Source of the DNA: JAGVSR01 sp964458265
GTDB taxonomy: Bacteria > Pseudomonadota > Alphaproteobacteria > Rhizobiales > Hyphomicrobiaceae
Assembly (NCBI GenBank): GCA_964458265.1
Contig: CAYWIF010000019.1
Coordinates: forward strand, 1-62,770
Length of the DNA stretch: 62,770 nt
Direction of reading: 5' to 3'
A program made the translations under genes and the position numbers. Under the pieces are notes generated by a model that saw nothing but the letters and a program-made list of their open reading frames with translations, was not told the origin of the DNA and searched no databases. Below are positions 27,406 through 36,638 of the stretch, in pieces (position 1 is the first letter of the stretch; every line of letters begins with the position of its first letter).

Positions 27406-27954
27406 ATGCAACTCGATGAGACGCCGGATACGGAAGAGGTCGTGCTGGTCGATGCCGAGAACCGGCAGACCGGAACGGCGGGCAAAATGGCCGCTCATCG
27501 CGATGGTGCGCTGCACCGGGCGTTTTCCGTGATCATCTGGAATTCGAAAGGCGAGGTGCTGCTCCAGCGGCGGGCCACGGGCAAATATCACTCGGGCGGG
27601 CTGTGGACGAATGCCTGCTGTGGACATCCCCGGCCGGGCGAGGCGGTCGAGCGGGCCGCGGTGCGGCGGCTTGGCGAAGAAATGGGTTTTGATTGTCCGC
27701 TGGAGGAGTTCGGCACTATCACTTACCGGGCCGAACTCGACCGGGGGCTCGTCGAGCATGAATTCGTGCACGTCTTCCGGGGCAGCTACGACGGCGAAAT
27801 GGCGCTCAATCCGGAGGAAGTGTCCGAGATCCGTTGGATGACGCCGGCGGCGCTGATGCGCGCGCTTGATGAAACGCCGGAATTGTTCACGGCCTGGTTC
27901 GTGAAATACATGCGCGCCGGGTGGCCGCTCAATTCGCCGGTACGGGCTATCTGA
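27406..27954 (+). CDS. idi: Isopentenyl-diphosphate delta-isomerase, type I
   Basis: A 182-residue Nudix-fold enzyme that interconverts isopentenyl and dimethylallyl diphosphate, adjusting supply for quinone, carotenoid or hopanoid synthesis. The catalytic Cys72 in TNACCGHP and Glu119 in VEHEFVHVF are conserved, as is the metal-binding His in KYHSGGLW. The Nudix-like helix AAVRRLGEEMGF is present. No SD sequence precedes ATG 27406. No carotenoid or other isoprenoid genes are near, unlike the carotenoid clusters where idi often lies in alphaproteobacteria. Confidence 0.95.
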   Translation: MQLDETPDTEEVVLVDAENRQTGTAGKMAAHRDGALHRAFSVIIWNSKGEVLLQRRATGKYHSGGLWTNACCGHPRPGEAVERAAVRRLGEEMGFDCPLEEFGTITYRAELDRGLVEHEFVHVFRGSYDGEMALNPEEVSEIRWMTPAALMRALDETPELFTAWFVKYMRAGWPLNSPVRAI

Positions 27955-27982
27955 AGCGCTCGGCTGCTTCTATGCTGGCGGC

Positions 27983-28621
27983 ATGCTGCCGTCATTCCTC
28001 ACAAGCTTCACGACGTTTTTTGCCACCATCGGTCCGATCGAGGCGGCGGTTATCTTCGCTGCCCTGACGCCCGAGATAGACCGCGCGGAACGGACACGCA
28101 TCGCGGTCCGCGCCGTGCTGATCGCTTCGGTCATTCTGTTCGGATCGTTGTTTGCCGGCGGGCCGCTGCTCAAACAGCTCGGCGTCGGTATTCCCGCGTT
28201 GCAGACAGCGGGCGGGATCATTCTGCTCGTTATTGCCCTCGACATGATTTTTGCGCGGCCGACGAGCGCGTTCAAGCTGACGCCCATCGAGGATGAAGAG
28301 GCGCACAGCAAGGAAGACATCGCGATCTTTCCCATCGCGACGCCGCTTCTTGCGGGGCCGGGCGCCATGAGTGCCGTGATCCTGATGGCGGCGGGCGCAT
28401 CAGCCGATCCACTTGCCTACGCGGGTGTGGTCGCGGCACTCGCCGCCACGATGCTGCTCACGCTCGTGCTGCTGGTGGCGTCGAACGAGCTGTCGCGGGC
28501 GATCGGGGTCACGGCGCAGCGGGTGCTGATGCGCGTCTTTGGCATTCTGCTGGCGGCCATCGCGGTGCAGGCGGCGTTTAATGGGCTCGCGGGCAGCGGG
28601 CTATTGGCGGCATCCCGCTGA
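27983..28621 (+). CDS. MarC family membrane protein
   Basis: A 212-residue inner-membrane protein with six predicted helices. FFATIGPIEAAVIFAALTP near the start, QTAGGIILLVIALDMIF in the middle and IAIFPIATPLLAGPGAMSAVI in the fourth helix are MarC hallmarks. The last one carries the conserved PLLAGPG motif. Early proposals of a role in multidrug resistance were not upheld, and the function remains unclear. It follows idi by 28 bases on the same strand and could be co-transcribed. Confidence 0.92.
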   Translation: MLPSFLTSFTTFFATIGPIEAAVIFAALTPEIDRAERTRIAVRAVLIASVILFGSLFAGGPLLKQLGVGIPALQTAGGIILLVIALDMIFARPTSAFKLTPIEDEEAHSKEDIAIFPIATPLLAGPGAMSAVILMAAGASADPLAYAGVVAALAATMLLTLVLLVASNELSRAIGVTAQRVLMRVFGILLAAIAVQAAFNGLAGSGLLAASR

Positions 28622-28715
28622 AGGCGGTGTTGGCCTGATACAGGCGTTAGGAGTGCCTTAACCGCCGGCTGCCATCCTCTGGCATCGTTTGCGTTTTGCC
28701 TGAGGTATGCGTCCG

Positions 28716-29255
28716 ATGTTTGCGTTCCAGCGCGCGCGACTGCGCGCGGCCCGCACTGGTTTGAAGCCCGTGCTCGCCATCTCGCTCGCGGCACTGCTTG
28801 CCGCGTGCTCCAGTGCCAAACAGCCCGCCGGTCCGCAGGTTTTCGCCTGGCTTGCGCCAAAGCCGTCGCAACCGCACCCGCAGCCGATCGAGCGCTCCGG
28901 CGTTGAGATTGAGGACGACGGTCTACCCGCGCAGGCGGCGCCATCGGCCGGTATCCGCCATTTGCCAGATGATCCCCGTGCGCCGTGGAGCCCGAACTAT
29001 GGCCGCAGTGCCGCCGGAGTTTCTGACCGGCCGGCGGCGCGCGGCGATGCGCCTGATGGAAATTGGACAGCCGTGACGACGCCGGCGGCCGGCGGAGTGC
29101 CGCTACCGGCAGAGGATGACGGCTTGCCGCGGCCGCAGTCGCCGGAGGAAGCCGGAGTCGTGCCGCAAGTGCAGATGCGCCGCGAGCGGCGTGCGTGGCT
29201 CGCCCCGGCGTGGACACGCTGTCCGGACACCCAACGCTGGAAGTGTGGGCGGTGA
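28716..29255 (+). CDS. Hypothetical lipoprotein
   Basis: A 179-residue protein with a lipoprotein signal peptide; the lipobox LLAAC puts the lipidated Cys near residue 30 and is followed by SSAKQP. The mature chain is Pro/Ala/Arg-rich with little predicted structure. It ends in a tryptophan-containing Cys pair (WTRCPDTQRWKCGR). ATG 28716 has TGAGGT at a spacing of 9; an ATG at 28707 touches that site and is less likely. I do not recognise a family. Confidence 0.65.
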   Translation: MFAFQRARLRAARTGLKPVLAISLAALLAACSSAKQPAGPQVFAWLAPKPSQPHPQPIERSGVEIEDDGLPAQAAPSAGIRHLPDDPRAPWSPNYGRSAAGVSDRPAARGDAPDGNWTAVTTPAAGGVPLPAEDDGLPRPQSPEEAGVVPQVQMRRERRAWLAPAWTRCPDTQRWKCGR

Positions 29256-29270
29256 GGCGATAGCTTCGGG

Positions 29271-29891
29271 GTGTTGGATATCCGGAGCGCGCGTTTGACG
29301 GGGCCTCAAGCACCAGGACGGAAAGCCTTGCCGTCGGCCACGATCGAGCCGTTTCTCGCGCGGGCACGCGGCGCGGTGATGCTGGCCAATCTCGACCGGA
29401 TCTTTTTCGAGGCGAGCGGAACGACCGTGTTTGCGTCGGACGTCGCGCGTGCCGCGTTTCGCGAACGCTGGCTCGGCCGCTACCTCGTGCACGATGCCGG
29501 GCACGCATTCCTGGCGATCGCGAATGCGGGAACGGACGCGGAGGAGCTTGCGGGGTATCTCGCCGGTTCGCTCGATGACCCGGCGCGTGCCGAACGGTTC
29601 GACGATCTTGGCTACTTCCAGCAATTGTCCGCGCTGACCGCGCTCTTTCCGGCACAACTGCATGTCAATCTTGCGCCTGCGTGGCGGGGGCGCGGCCTGG
29701 GCCGGGCGCTGGTCGATGCATTTTGCATGCATGCGGCGGCTGCCGGCGTGCCGGGCGTGCATGTGTTTACCGGGCGCGGCATGCGCAACGTGCGGTTCTA
29801 TGAGGCGGCCGATTTTGTGGAAATCGGTGCGGCGCAGTGGAACGGCCGCGAAATCGTCATGTTGGGCCGCCGCCTCGCAGCTTGTGACTAA
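29271..29891 (+). CDS. GNAT family N-acetyltransferase
   Basis: A 206-residue enzyme with a GNAT acyl-CoA-binding core: LHVNLAPAWRGRGLGRALVDAF holds the R/Q-x-x-G-x-G/A loop (here RGRGLG). It is followed by GVPGVHVFTGRGMRNVRFYEAADF, the C-terminal beta-bulge part (both segments quoted by key residues only). The substrate is unknown. It starts at GTG 29271, 15 bases after the lipoprotein stop, so it is probably in the same operon; TTG at 29274 is an alternative. Confidence 0.85.
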   Translation: MLDIRSARLTGPQAPGRKALPSATIEPFLARARGAVMLANLDRIFFEASGTTVFASDVARAAFRERWLGRYLVHDAGHAFLAIANAGTDAEELAGYLAGSLDDPARAERFDDLGYFQQLSALTALFPAQLHVNLAPAWRGRGLGRALVDAFCMHAAAAGVPGVHVFTGRGMRNVRFYEAADFVEIGAAQWNGREIVMLGRRLAACD

Positions 29892-29973
29892 CAGTGTTTT
29901 GCAGCCGTCTTGTCAAAGAACCGCAATAGAGACGCGGTAACCGGTTTGAAGCCGCCGTTATGAGGGTTTCGAC

Positions 29974-30105
29974 ATGACGACCTTTCTTTTAGAGCTGTCG
30001 AAGGGCTTTGCCGTTGTCGCTGCTGCGACGATCCTGGTTATGGCTCTGCATCCCGACGCGCCAAGGGTTGATCGCGCACTCGCGCTCGGGATGTTCAATC
30101 CGTGA
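29974..30105 (+). CDS. Putative 43-residue membrane peptide
   Basis: ATG 29974 is preceded by GAGGG at a spacing of 7. The frame encodes MTTFLLELSKGFAVVAAATI, then LVMALHPDAPRVDRALALGMFNP. One hydrophobic helix is predicted (about 11-24). The stop lies 11 bases inside the 3-prime end of the convergent oxidoreductase gene. No family is known to me. The ribosome binding site and membrane character support it, but short frames arise easily in GC-rich DNA. Confidence 0.45.
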   Translation: MTTFLLELSKGFAVVAAATILVMALHPDAPRVDRALALGMFNP

Positions 30106-31216
30106 CCTGGGCGATGTTCCCGGCGATCAGACGGCCGATGGCGAGGCTTGCGGTCAGCCCAGGGCTTTCGATTCCATAGAGCGCATAGAGGCCATCGCAG
30201 CCGTGTGTCTCCGGCCCTTCGATTGCGAAGTCGTGCGCCAATCCCTCACGTGCAAGTTTCGGCCGGACGCCGGCATACGCGGGACTTAATCGCGCCTCAT
30301 CGACGGCTGGCCAGTACCGCCGGATTGCGCCAGCGAAGGCGCGGCGGCGGGTACCCTGCTTTTCATCGAAGACCGTCGTGGGTTCGTCGCACCACTCAAC
30401 GTCGGGACCGAACTTTGCTTCGCGGCCCGTCGAGAGCGTGAAGTGGATGCCGAGGCCGGCGCTGGAAGGCAGCGGATAGACGAGCCGGGAGAAGGGCGGT
30501 GCGCCAGAGAGAGCGTAGTAATGCCCCTTGGCAAAGAGGGTTTTGGGGGGTGGGTGCGGCAGCGGCGGCGTGATGCGATTTGTAAGTTCGGTGGCGGCGA
30601 GGCCGCCAGCCAACACGATAGCGCGGCACGTCACTGCGGATTCGCAGCCGGCACTGATTGTGCCGACACGATACCGCGCGCCCGTCCGTTCAATGGCGAC
30701 GGCGGTGGTGCCGGTTGCAATCGTGCCGCCGTTGGCTTGCAAACGCGCTTCAAGGGCGAGCATGAGGGCTGCGCTGTCGACGACAGCCGTCGACGGCGAG
30801 AGGAGAGCGGCGGTGCATCGAAGTGCCGGTTCCATCGCGCAGGCTTCACCGGCGGTCAGCAGTTTGACATCCCCGACGCCATTGGCGCGTGCCGTGGCCG
30901 CGAGAGCTTGGAGCGCCGGCACCTCATCGGGTTCACAAGCAACCACCAGCTTTCCCAGTTGAAGGTAGGCGACACCGGCTTCGGCGCAGAAGTGTCGGAG
31001 ACGTTGGCGGCCTTCGACGCAGAGGCGAGCCTTCAGTGAGCCGTCGGGATAGTAGAGTCCGGCGTGGACGACCTCACTGCTGCGGGCGGTTGTCTCCTGG
31101 CCGAGCCGGGCATGACGTTCGACAAGCAAAACATCGCCCAACCGGGCACAGGCATCAGCGGTGGCCAGTCCAACGATCCCGCCGCCGATGACGATGGTTT
31201 GGAAGTCCACGGACAA
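30095..31216 (-). CDS. FAD-dependent oxidoreductase, L-2-hydroxyglutarate oxidase-like
   Basis: A 373-residue DAO-family flavoprotein. The N-terminal FAD-binding motif is IVIGGGIVGLATA (8-20). The following segment SSEVVHAGLYYPDGSLKARL is diagnostic of the LhgO/L-2-hydroxyglutarate dehydrogenase group, which recycles L-2-hydroxyglutarate to 2-oxoglutarate. The C-terminal GIESPGLTASLAIG also fits. Only family evidence supports the substrate. The gene is separated from the upstream bactofilin gene by 191 bases containing a palindrome and a DnaA-box sequence, so it likely has its own promoter. Confidence 0.88.
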   Translation of the reverse strand: MSVDFQTIVIGGGIVGLATADACARLGDVLLVERHARLGQETTARSSEVVHAGLYYPDGSLKARLCVEGRQRLRHFCAEAGVAYLQLGKLVVACEPDEVPALQALAATARANGVGDVKLLTAGEACAMEPALRCTAALLSPSTAVVDSAALMLALEARLQANGGTIATGTTAVAIERTGARYRVGTISAGCESAVTCRAIVLAGGLAATELTNRITPPLPHPPPKTLFAKGHYYALSGAPPFSRLVYPLPSSAGLGIHFTLSTGREAKFGPDVEWCDEPTTVFDEKQGTRRRAFAGAIRRYWPAVDEARLSPAYAGVRPKLAREGLAHDFAIEGPETHGCDGLYALYGIESPGLTASLAIGRLIAGNIAQVTD

Positions 31217-31264
31217 TCAACATCCCTTCGGTCCCGCGTCGCGCACTGATGTTGCACGATAAAA

Positions 31265-31290
31265 GCGGAATGTTCCGCAAGTTATCCACA
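31265..31290. promoter_or_regulatory. Palindrome plus DnaA-box sequence upstream of the oxidoreductase gene
   Basis: GCGGAATGTTCCGC (31265-31278; 6-bp arms, 2-bp spacer) is followed by TTATCCACA (31282-31290), a perfect match to the DnaA box consensus. Both lie 49-74 bases upstream of the oxidoreductase ATG, a normal place for operators. Function is inferred. Confidence 0.45.
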
Positions 31291-31407
31291 GCCGATCAGA
31301 AGCAGAACATAAAGCTTGGAACAAAGCGCGAATCGGACGTCTGAGCATGAGGCGGCTCGCATCGGCAGCCCAAGACGCCGGCACCGGCCATCGTCGCGTG
31401 CGGATGA

Positions 31408-31959
31408 TCAAGCCGGGTCGGAGACCGGTTCGTCAGGAGGCGGCAGTTCTACTGCGGGCGGTGCTTGTTCGGCACGCGGAGGAACGCGCTCCTGGAGGCC
31501 AAAGCCGGCCGTGGGGTCCTCGGTGCGGCGGGATTTGCCTTCGAAGTACGCGCCCTGTTCGATGGCAAGGGTCAAATGATAAATGTCGCCTTCGACGCGG
31601 CTCGTGGACTGCAGAAGAACGCGCTTGCCGCGAACCGATCCCATCACATGACCGCGCACCACGACCTCATCGGACACGATGCCGCCGGTGACCGTGGCAC
31701 GCTCGCCGACGAGGACGTGCGAGCCGTGGATGTCGCCGTTGATTTCGCCCTCGATCTGCACTTCGCCGCGCGAGACGAGGTTGCCAGTGATCTGCAGTTC
31801 CGGGCCGATGACGGACGGAATGCCGCGTTCGGCCGTGCGAAGTGTGGCACCGATCGGGCGTGTGGGAGATGGGCTGGACTGAGGAAGAGAGGGCGGCTGC
31901 GATGCGGTGACAAACCCTGATCTTTGGTCACCGTCCGGCTTTCTGAAATTGGGCAGCAT
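31408..31959 (-). CDS. Bactofilin family protein
   Basis: A 183-residue bactofilin (formerly DUF583), a cytoskeletal protein that polymerises without nucleotides through a right-handed beta-helix. The central domain (about 50-145) shows the regular strand-turn repeat, for example VQIEGEINGDIHG, VLVGERATVTGGI and VVVRGHVMGSVRG. The N-terminal tail and the Pro-rich C-terminal tail (PPAVELPPPDEP) are disordered, as is normal. Bactofilins position cell-wall enzymes, stalks or other polar structures; no M23 peptidase partner gene is adjacent here. Confidence 0.92.
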   Translation of the reverse strand: MLPNFRKPDGDQRSGFVTASQPPSLPQSSPSPTRPIGATLRTAERGIPSVIGPELQITGNLVSRGEVQIEGEINGDIHGSHVLVGERATVTGGIVSDEVVVRGHVMGSVRGKRVLLQSTSRVEGDIYHLTLAIEQGAYFEGKSRRTEDPTAGFGLQERVPPRAEQAPPAVELPPPDEPVSDPA

Positions 31960-32184
31960 CGTACACCTCCCTCAACACCACATCACCCCGATACCGGCGC
32001 CTTACGGCGCGATGCGTGCATCAATATGACATCGCTGCGACAAGCGAAAGCGTCACCCGACACACGCATTTTCGAGCCACTACCACGTTTCCGAACGCTG
32101 GTCACTGTGGTCGCTTGCGATATGCTCGGCGGTGCAATCCCTTAGGGCAGGCTGCCTGCGCAGTGGGCGTGGGATGCCGAAACC

Positions 32185-32200
32185 TGAGGCGATCGCCTCA
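32185..32200. other. 16-bp perfect palindrome at the end of bcp
   Basis: TGAGGCGATCGCCTCA is fully self-complementary and includes the octamer GCGATCGC. It overlaps the bcp stop codon. It lacks a T-run, so it is not a classical terminator. Confidence 0.5.
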
Positions 32201-32665
32201 TGCTTTCAGGGCTTTGACGGCCTGCAGGACTTCCTCGGCATGATCCGGGACACTGACTTTTCGCCAAATGCGGGCGAGCTTGCCCTTGCCATCGACGAGG
32301 AAGGTCGAGCGTTCGACGCCCATGTATTTTTTCCCATACATCGATTTTTCAACCCACACGCCGTAGGCCGTTGCCGCGGTCTTTTCCTCATCCGACAACA
32401 GCCGGACCGCAAGGCCGTGCTTGCAGCGGAATTTGTCGTGGCTTTTTACGCTGTCGGGCGAGATGCCATAGACTTCGGCCCCGGCTTTGGCGAACGCGGG
32501 AGCCAGATCGGTGAAGTCCTTAGCCTCGCGGGTACAGCCCGACGTGTCGTCCTTAGGATAGAAATAAAGAACGACGGTCCGTCCCTTCAATTTTGCGAGT
32601 TTGACCAACGATCCATCGTCGGCGGGAAGTTGAAATTCGGGGGCTTTGTCACCGACTTCGAGCAT
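32198..32665 (-). CDS. bcp: Thioredoxin-dependent peroxiredoxin (Bcp/PrxQ)
   Basis: A 155-residue peroxiredoxin that reduces hydroperoxides with thioredoxin. Peroxidatic Cys44 sits in DDTSGCTREA. The resolving Cys found five residues later in E. coli Bcp is absent (KD here); instead Cys81 in KFRCKHGL occupies the helix-3 position used by other atypical 2-Cys PrxQ proteins. The protein is cytosolic. It diverges from the giant AsmA-like gene with 221 bases between. Confidence 0.95.
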   Translation of the reverse strand: MLEVGDKAPEFQLPADDGSLVKLAKLKGRTVVLYFYPKDDTSGCTREAKDFTDLAPAFAKAGAEVYGISPDSVKSHDKFRCKHGLAVRLLSDEEKTAATAYGVWVEKSMYGKKYMGVERSTFLVDGKGKLARIWRKVSVPDHAEEVLQAVKALKA

Positions 32666-32886
32666 GGATGAACGTGCCTTTCTTTTGTCGCTTTTGCACC
32701 TGCACTTGCGATGGAACGGATGCTAGCCGGTTGCGGTTCACGAGGCTTTTGATTCCGCGCGGTTTTTTCCGACAGTTTGAGCAGGTGTTGGGGTCGTGAC
32801 GGGAGGGTCCGGCGGTCGGCCAAGGCCGGGTCAGAGACCGGCCGCTCAGGTTCTCGTCTTTGCAGCACGATAGGGGATCGTGAAGG

Positions 32887-35800
32887 GTGGAAAGACCGAC
32901 ACGGACGGAGGCTCAGCTGCGCACCGGATCGCCGCGCACCGGCCGCCCGCGAACGGGCCCGCCACAGCATGTGACAAATCTTCAGGCACGCGAAGGGTCG
33001 ATCCGCGAACGCTGGATGGAACGCGACCGGTGGCCGGTCGCAGCCCGGTTTGCCGGGCGCGTCCTGTTGTGGGCCGCTCCCGTGGCCATCCTCTCCTTGC
33101 TTGCCGCGATCGTCGTTTATGTCCGCCTGCTGAATGGTCCGATCTCGCTGAAGGTTTTGGCGGGACCAATCGAGCGCGGGATCAGCAAGGAGTTGAGCGG
33201 GCTGCGCGCCAATGTCGACGATGCGCTGCTCGAATTGACCGGCGCGGGCGATTACGAGTTCAGACTGATCAATCTGAGGCTGTACGAAGCGGACGGCAGC
33301 ATGGTCGCGTCGGCTCCGGTGGCGGCGGTCGAACTTGATCTTTCCAGATTGTTGACGCTGGAAGTCCTGCCTCAGCGCGTCGACCTGATCGAGCCTCGCG
33401 TCTCGGTTTCTTATTCGGAGCGTGACGGGCTGGCGCTGAGCTTCACCGAACAGACAGCGGCATCTGAAGCGGCGGCGCCGGCCGCAGAGAGCCCGTCAGT
33501 CGCTGCCGTTCCTCCCGCCGCGACGCCTAGCCCTGCGCCGAGCGTGCTGCGCCAGCTCGATCTTGCGCGCGTGGTGTCGGAGTATTCTGCGCGCGCGCGC
33601 AACCAGCAGGATGCAACATCGAGCCTGACACAAATCGGTCTGCGAAATGCGATTGTGGATATCGACTTCGAGGGACGGCGCAGCAATTGGCGCGTTCAGG
33701 AACTCGCGATCGATCTCGATCACAGATCGCGGCGCAGCGTCATTTCCGGCGTGGCGCGGATCGAATCCGATCGGGGGCCTTGGTCACTGTCGGTGTTGAC
33801 GGAGGATTCGGAAAGATCCGGCACGTTGACGCTCAAGGCCTCGGTGCGCGAACTCGTGCCGAGTACGCTCGGGCGTGCAATTCCGCAGTTGGCGCTGCTG
33901 AGTTCGCTCGATTTGCCGACCGCTGCCAATGCCGCCATCCGTTTCAAGACGTCCGGCGAACTGAACGGCGCCGATTTCGCGATCGAGGTTGGACGCGGGC
34001 TCATCGATTTCGGTGCGGCCATGTCGGCTCCCATGCTCGTCGACGCGGGGCTTTTTAATTTCAATTACGACGCGGCAAGCGAACGCCTGACCATGACGCC
34101 ATCGACAATGCGATGGGGGGACAGTTCCGTGACCGTGACGGGGGAGGCCACGCATGAGACCGCGGTGGACACTGGATCGAGTTGGGCGTTCGCAGTTCGA
34201 AGTGTGTCGGGCTCGCTGGGAGCCGAAGAGTTCCGCGTCGCGCCGTTGCCGCTCGATGCGCTCGCCATTGCAGGCCGCATATCGCCCGCAGCAAACCGGA
34301 TCGAGTTTTCGAATCTTTCGGCGGAGGCGGGCGGCGCGAAGGCGGTCTTTGCCGGCGATTTGATCGCAGGTGATCCTCAATCAGCGGGATCTCGCATGGA
34401 CGGGCAATTCGGTTCCGCCAGCGCCGATGTCATCAAGGCGATGTGGCCGCGCATGATGGCGCCGCGTGCCCGGCAATGGGTCGGCGAGCACATGTCTTCG
34501 GGGATCCTGCGCGAGGGTAAGCTCAGCTTCGCGAGCGGGGTCTATGCAAAACCCGATGCCGTCGAGGTCCGGCCGGGCGTGCGGGAGAGCACGGTCTGGG
34601 ACATCAAAGCCGAGGCGGTGACGCTATTGCCGCTGAAGGGAGGGCCGCCGCTTTCATCTCCGGCCATGGACGTGACGCTGCGCAATCAGGCGCTGGAAAT
34701 CTCGGCCGCCGATTCCATTCTGACGACGGGCGCGGCCGGGAGCGTTGCCTTGAAGCAAATGCGCCTCAAGGTTGCCGATGTCGATGCGCCCGTCGCGCAG
34801 GCCGAACTTGCGTTCAAGACACAGTCGCAATTGGGGCCGGCCATCGACGCCGTGCGTCAATTCAAGCTCATGAACCCCGACGGGCTCGTGGTGCCTCCCG
34901 ACAAGATTCAAGGCCGGCTGGACGGCGATTTTGCGATCCGCTTTCCCATGCTGCCCGAGATCGAGGCCGATACCGTCGAGATCATGGGCAAGGCGAAGAT
35001 TGCCGAGGTCAAGACCAAAGAAAAGATCGGCATCATTTCCGTTCAGAGCGGCTCGGTCGATTTGCAGTTCGCGCCGAATGAATCGTCAGCCAAGGGCGAA
35101 CTCATACTCAATGGCGTGTTGGCGAAGCTCGACTGGCGGCGCCAGACCCCACTGGGTGCCGATCCGATCACGTCGCCTTTGACTTTGACGGCAACACTCG
35201 ACAACGCCGACCGGCGGCAACTGGGTCTCGACGTCGCCGAGTTTCTGGACGGTGACGTTCCCGCCACCATTGCGTTTGGTGAGGCCTCGAGCGGGGGTGT
35301 GTCGACCGTGAGCGTTGCCGCCGATCTCGGGCCGGCGGACTTCTCAATCGCGCCACTCGCCTGGAAAAAGCCCCGCGGCCAGGCTGGCCGGCTTTCATTC
35401 GACGTCGTTCCCGGAACGACGCACAAAACGGAACTGCGCAACTTCAAGATCAGCGGTGACGCGATCGCGGCGGAGGGCTGGATCGGGTTATCGGCGGATC
35501 AGAAGGTTCAGGAGTTCGAATTCCCGGCGGTCTCGCTCAACACGGTCTCGCGCCTACAGATCAGCGGCAAGCGGGGCGCGAGAGACATCATCGATGTGCG
35601 CGCCCGGGGATCGACGTTTGACGGTCGCGAATTCTTCCGCTCGTTGTTCACGTCGGGTTCGGGCGGGCAACGCAAGATCGCGAACGCGAAGGGCGGCATC
35701 GACCTGACGGCATCGATCGACAATGTGCTGGGTTACTCCGACGCCAGCTTGCGCGATTTCTCGGTCAAGCTATCCAAGCGCGGTGACGAACTGACCGCGC

Positions 35801-36633
35801 TCGATGCGCGCGGCAAGCTGGACGGCGGCAAGGCCCTGATCGCGATTCTTCAGGCCGACACGAATGGCACGCGCAAAATCATCGCCGACACGACGGACGC
35901 GGGACAATCGCTGCGGCTCGTGGGGTTTTATCCGAACATGCAGGGCGGCCGCGGCCGCATCGATATCTTGCTCGACGGGAAGGACGCCGAGCAGAGGTCG
36001 GGGGTTCTCATTATCGAGGATTTCAAGGTCCTTGGAGACGCCGTTGTCGCCGAAGTCGTGTCGAGCGCGTCGGGCGGCGACGGGCCGGCGATCGGATCGG
36101 CGAGTTACGGGCAGCGCAAGGTGGTGCGCGAAGTCTTTGAGTTCGACCGGATGCGACTGCCGTTCAATGTGGGCTACGGACAATTCGGAATCGAGGACAG
36201 CTATCTGCGCGGGCCGCTGCTCGGCGCGACGCTGAGAGGCAAAGTCGATTACGCGTCGCAAAAAGTGAATCTGGGCGGCACTTACATTCCGCTGCAAGGC
36301 CTTAACAATGCGCTTGGCGGCATTCCGGTGCTCGGTCAGATATTGAGCGGGCCCAGAGGCGAAGGCATCTTCGGCATCACGTTCGCGGTGCAGGGCGCGA
36401 TGGCCAATCCGCAAGTGGTCGTCAATCCCTTGTCGCTGGTGGCACCCGGTATTTTCCGCGAGATGTTCCAGATGACCAACCCGAACACAAGCGTGCAGCC
36501 GCGCGCGCCATCGCCGGGGAACGTGCCGGTCGACAAGCGCGTCAGGGCGTCGAGTTCGGGTGGACCGTATCAGGCACCCGAGACCGTCGATGGTTGGTCG
36601 TCGGATACGGTCGTACCGTCGAAGAAGAACTGA
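32887..36633 (+). CDS. YhdP/AsmA-like protein (DUF3971)
   Basis: A 1248-residue AsmA-like envelope protein with one N-terminal membrane helix (about 56-80, LLWAAPVAILSLLAAIVVYV) and a very large periplasmic part. The periplasmic region has repeating beta-rich AsmA-type segments throughout and a C-terminal AsmA2-like domain ending near NPQVVVNPLSLVAPGIFREM. YhdP-type proteins bridge the inner and outer membranes and help move phospholipids outward. The start is GTG 32887 with AGGGGA at a spacing of 9. It is a single large gene, convergent with tyrS with only five bases between the stops and no obvious terminator. Confidence 0.9.
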   Translation: MERPTRTEAQLRTGSPRTGRPRTGPPQHVTNLQAREGSIRERWMERDRWPVAARFAGRVLLWAAPVAILSLLAAIVVYVRLLNGPISLKVLAGPIERGISKELSGLRANVDDALLELTGAGDYEFRLINLRLYEADGSMVASAPVAAVELDLSRLLTLEVLPQRVDLIEPRVSVSYSERDGLALSFTEQTAASEAAAPAAESPSVAAVPPAATPSPAPSVLRQLDLARVVSEYSARARNQQDATSSLTQIGLRNAIVDIDFEGRRSNWRVQELAIDLDHRSRRSVISGVARIESDRGPWSLSVLTEDSERSGTLTLKASVRELVPSTLGRAIPQLALLSSLDLPTAANAAIRFKTSGELNGADFAIEVGRGLIDFGAAMSAPMLVDAGLFNFNYDAASERLTMTPSTMRWGDSSVTVTGEATHETAVDTGSSWAFAVRSVSGSLGAEEFRVAPLPLDALAIAGRISPAANRIEFSNLSAEAGGAKAVFAGDLIAGDPQSAGSRMDGQFGSASADVIKAMWPRMMAPRARQWVGEHMSSGILREGKLSFASGVYAKPDAVEVRPGVRESTVWDIKAEAVTLLPLKGGPPLSSPAMDVTLRNQALEISAADSILTTGAAGSVALKQMRLKVADVDAPVAQAELAFKTQSQLGPAIDAVRQFKLMNPDGLVVPPDKIQGRLDGDFAIRFPMLPEIEADTVEIMGKAKIAEVKTKEKIGIISVQSGSVDLQFAPNESSAKGELILNGVLAKLDWRRQTPLGADPITSPLTLTATLDNADRRQLGLDVAEFLDGDVPATIAFGEASSGGVSTVSVAADLGPADFSIAPLAWKKPRGQAGRLSFDVVPGTTHKTELRNFKISGDAIAAEGWIGLSADQKVQEFEFPAVSLNTVSRLQISGKRGARDIIDVRARGSTFDGREFFRSLFTSGSGGQRKIANAKGGIDLTASIDNVLGYSDASLRDFSVKLSKRGDELTALDARGKLDGGKALIAILQADTNGTRKIIADTTDAGQSLRLVGFYPNMQGGRGRIDILLDGKDAEQRSGVLIIEDFKVLGDAVVAEVVSSASGGDGPAIGSASYGQRKVVREVFEFDRMRLPFNVGYGQFGIEDSYLRGPLLGATLRGKVDYASQKVNLGGTYIPLQGLNNALGGIPVLGQILSGPRGEGIFGITFAVQGAMANPQVVVNPLSLVAPGIFREMFQMTNPNTSVQPRAPSPGNVPVDKRVRASSSGGPYQAPETVDGWSSDTVVPSKKN

Positions 36634-36638
36634 TCGCC

